Shown here piece by piece: positions 55,501 to 58,500 of a stretch of 64,000 bases of DNA (within the stretch, counting starts at the first letter, position 1; every line of letters starts with the position of its first letter). Position numbers and translations under genes: made by a program. The notes beneath the pieces are model-generated. The model made no database searches. It was not told the DNA's origin and worked only from the letters and a program-made list of their open reading frames with translations. The stretch comes from Myxocyprinus asiaticus (Eukaryota; Chordata; Actinopteri; Cypriniformes; Catostomidae), in NCBI RefSeq assembly GCF_019703515.2, contig NC_059374.1, positions 12,367,745 through 12,431,744 of the forward strand. Reading direction: 5' to 3'.

Positions 55501-58500
55501 GCCTTAACAACGTTACTCAACCAATGGCATGATGTGGGGGCAGCACTATCTGACTGTTTGAACAACTGCATGTGAGTGGTATATTTAGAAAGCTGTTTTA
55601 AAAACATTGTTTATTTTTGCAATTACGTTCAGTGGCTCTAGTGTCACAGAAATTACATACTTCAGCTTTAACACTGACATAAGTAAGCTTTCCTCAAAAA
55701 TATGGCTCTTATAATTTAAAAGAGAAGCGCTGTCATGGCACAAAAAATTCTTTCTTTACTATGGCAGGCAAAGACAATGAGTCTAAAATGAATAAAATCC
55801 CAGATGCAGTTTTTTGTTCAACCAAAATCCTAATAATGCACCACACGTCAAATCTAGAGGCAGATGGGCCACAACAGCAGAAGACCATGCCGGTTTCCAC
55901 TTCTGTCAGCCAAAAACAGAAAGCTGAGGCTGAGGCTGCAGTGGGCACAGACTCACCAAAACGGTACAGTTAAAGACTGGAAAAACATAGCCTGGTCTGA
56001 TGAATCTCGATTTCTGGTACACAGATGGTAGGCCCACTACATAAAATGAATAAAATCCCAGATACCTTTTTTTGTTCAACCAAAATCCTCAGAAAAACAA
56101 AAAAAAAAACAGAAAAAAGATTTGTTGCATAACACGGGATTTTTAAGTATGAAGAAGCCCAAAACAAAATAATTAGATTTATTTCTCAGACATGTGCTTG
56201 TTTTTCTGGAAAATGATTATTGTTAACAGTGTAAATAAAGAGTAATTTTACCCCTTTTTTGCAACCATAAAATAAGGTTGGTTGAAAATGTTGTTTTAGA
56301 AATGGTGCACACCTCATGCAAGTTGGATAAACAATAACATTTCCTAAAAAAGTCCATTATAGCACTATAATACCATGAAATATAGACCTAACCAAACAAT
56401 TTAAGGGGGGTTTTGTTCCTTTGCTCAAAACTTTATTTTTCCCACGGTACGGTTGACATTTCTGATGAATTGCCCGAGTGGAAATTAATTTTGTGGTAAT
56501 CAACATTATGCCATAAATGCTGTCGATTGAGCTTTAACTTGTTCTTAACACAGAACATTCCACCAGCTCCCCTCCACAATATGCACAATTATTAGTCAGT
56601 TGCCTATAAAAAGCAAACATGCACTGCAACCCATTTGTGATCTCCCGTCGCTACAACGATTCTCTGTTGGTTTACCAAGTTGGGACAGACACTAGGCCTC
56701 GCCATGGAAACCAGGGGAGCTGGAATGTGTCGGAACACTCAGGACAGATGCATGAACAGCCATAACAAATCCCTCCTCTACCACATCATATACACAATAA
56801 ACTCTTAATAAACTTTTCACACACACTTCAGTATAATAATCACTAATAGACTGCCTCTTGCCCCACACAAGCACCACAGAGAAGGGCATTTTACACTGAC
56901 TTCATTCTTCTAGTCCTTATAAAACATCTCAGAGAACTTACCTCACCAGTGACCAAATATTTTCCATTCTGTGAGAAAGCCAAAGCACTGAAAGTTTTCC
57001 TGGGAAACAAACACATAATTTGGACTTAATTTGGTACTATGTAGGACATTATGACATAAAAGTAAACAAGAGAATACCAGCATCATATACCTGGATGTAT
57101 TGAATATGTGAGTCTGCTTGTTTTTCTTGGGGTTCAGGATAACAATGACACAACTGAAACAACAGCACAGCATTAGTTTACAGAGAAACAAAATTAATAC
57201 ATGGCCCCAAAAAGTGTTTGGACACTTAGGGGATTATTACGAAACAGTCAATAAAATGTCCTGGTCATATTCAATATATACATTAAATTACATTTTGCAT
57301 GAAGTAAACGAAGCCTAAAATTAGGACCATTAAGATTTTTGCATTGTGACATTATTTTCAGGACACGTAAGCACATTTTCCAACACAATTCTTATTACCG
57401 TAGCATGTCCTGAAGTTTTACTTCTACTACTTCCACTGTTTTCAATGATGATTCTCCTTCATGTAATGGAGTCGTTTTAACTGTATTTCTGTATTGTTCA
57501 ATGATTTATATATTTAAGTTAGCGAAAAATTTAAAGCAGTACCAAGATAATACTACTGTGATCAATCACTTACTAATTTAATGACAACTGGGGGGTAAAA
57601 TGGGTGTAACTGTTGTGAAAATAATGTTGCAATGAAAAAATCTAGATGGCCCAAAAAATAGGCTTTCTTTGTTATATGCAAAATATAATTTCATATTTGT
57701 TTCGTTTGAATTTGTAGTCAAATAGAACAAGGACATTTTCTTGACAGGTTTCGTTATAAATCGCCCACTTAAAGGGATAGTTCACCCAAAAACGAAAATT
57801 CTCTCATCATATACTCACCCTAATGCCATTCCAGATGTGTATAACTTTCTTCTGCTCAACACAAATTAAGATTTTTAGAAGAATATCTCAGCTCTGTAGG
57901 TCCATACTAAGCAAGTCAACAGGGTCCAAAACTTTGAAGCTCAAAAAAGCACAAGGAGCAGTATAAAAGTAACCCATATGACTCCAGTGGTTGAATCCAT
58001 GTCTTCAGAAGCGATATGATAGGTGTGGATGAGAAACAGATCAGTATTTAAGTCATTTTTTACTATAAATTCTCCACCCTGCCCAGTAGGTGGCGATATG
58101 CACGAAGAATACAAATCGGCAAAAACAAAAAAGAACTCTTAGGAGGGCTGTTTAAAAGTTAAATATTGATCTGTTTCTCACTCACACCTATCATATTGCC
58201 TCTGAAGACATGGATTTAACCACTAAAGTCATATGGATTAGGGATGTGCGAGAACAGTCGACTAAATGGTACTGATGCTGCTAGTCGACACTGGAATAAC
58301 TAGTCGGTCAATATTTTTCTCCATTAAACTGTTCAACATTTTTACACATTTATGTTTGGCTTTATATTTTTACAAAGGCTGGGCTTAAATTACTGTCATG
58401 TTTATGTTACATTTTAAATATAATTAATAATACTTATTTTTTTAAAGAGGATATCTGGAGCAGATGTATACAAAGTTTAATTTCATCTCAGGCTGTGTGT

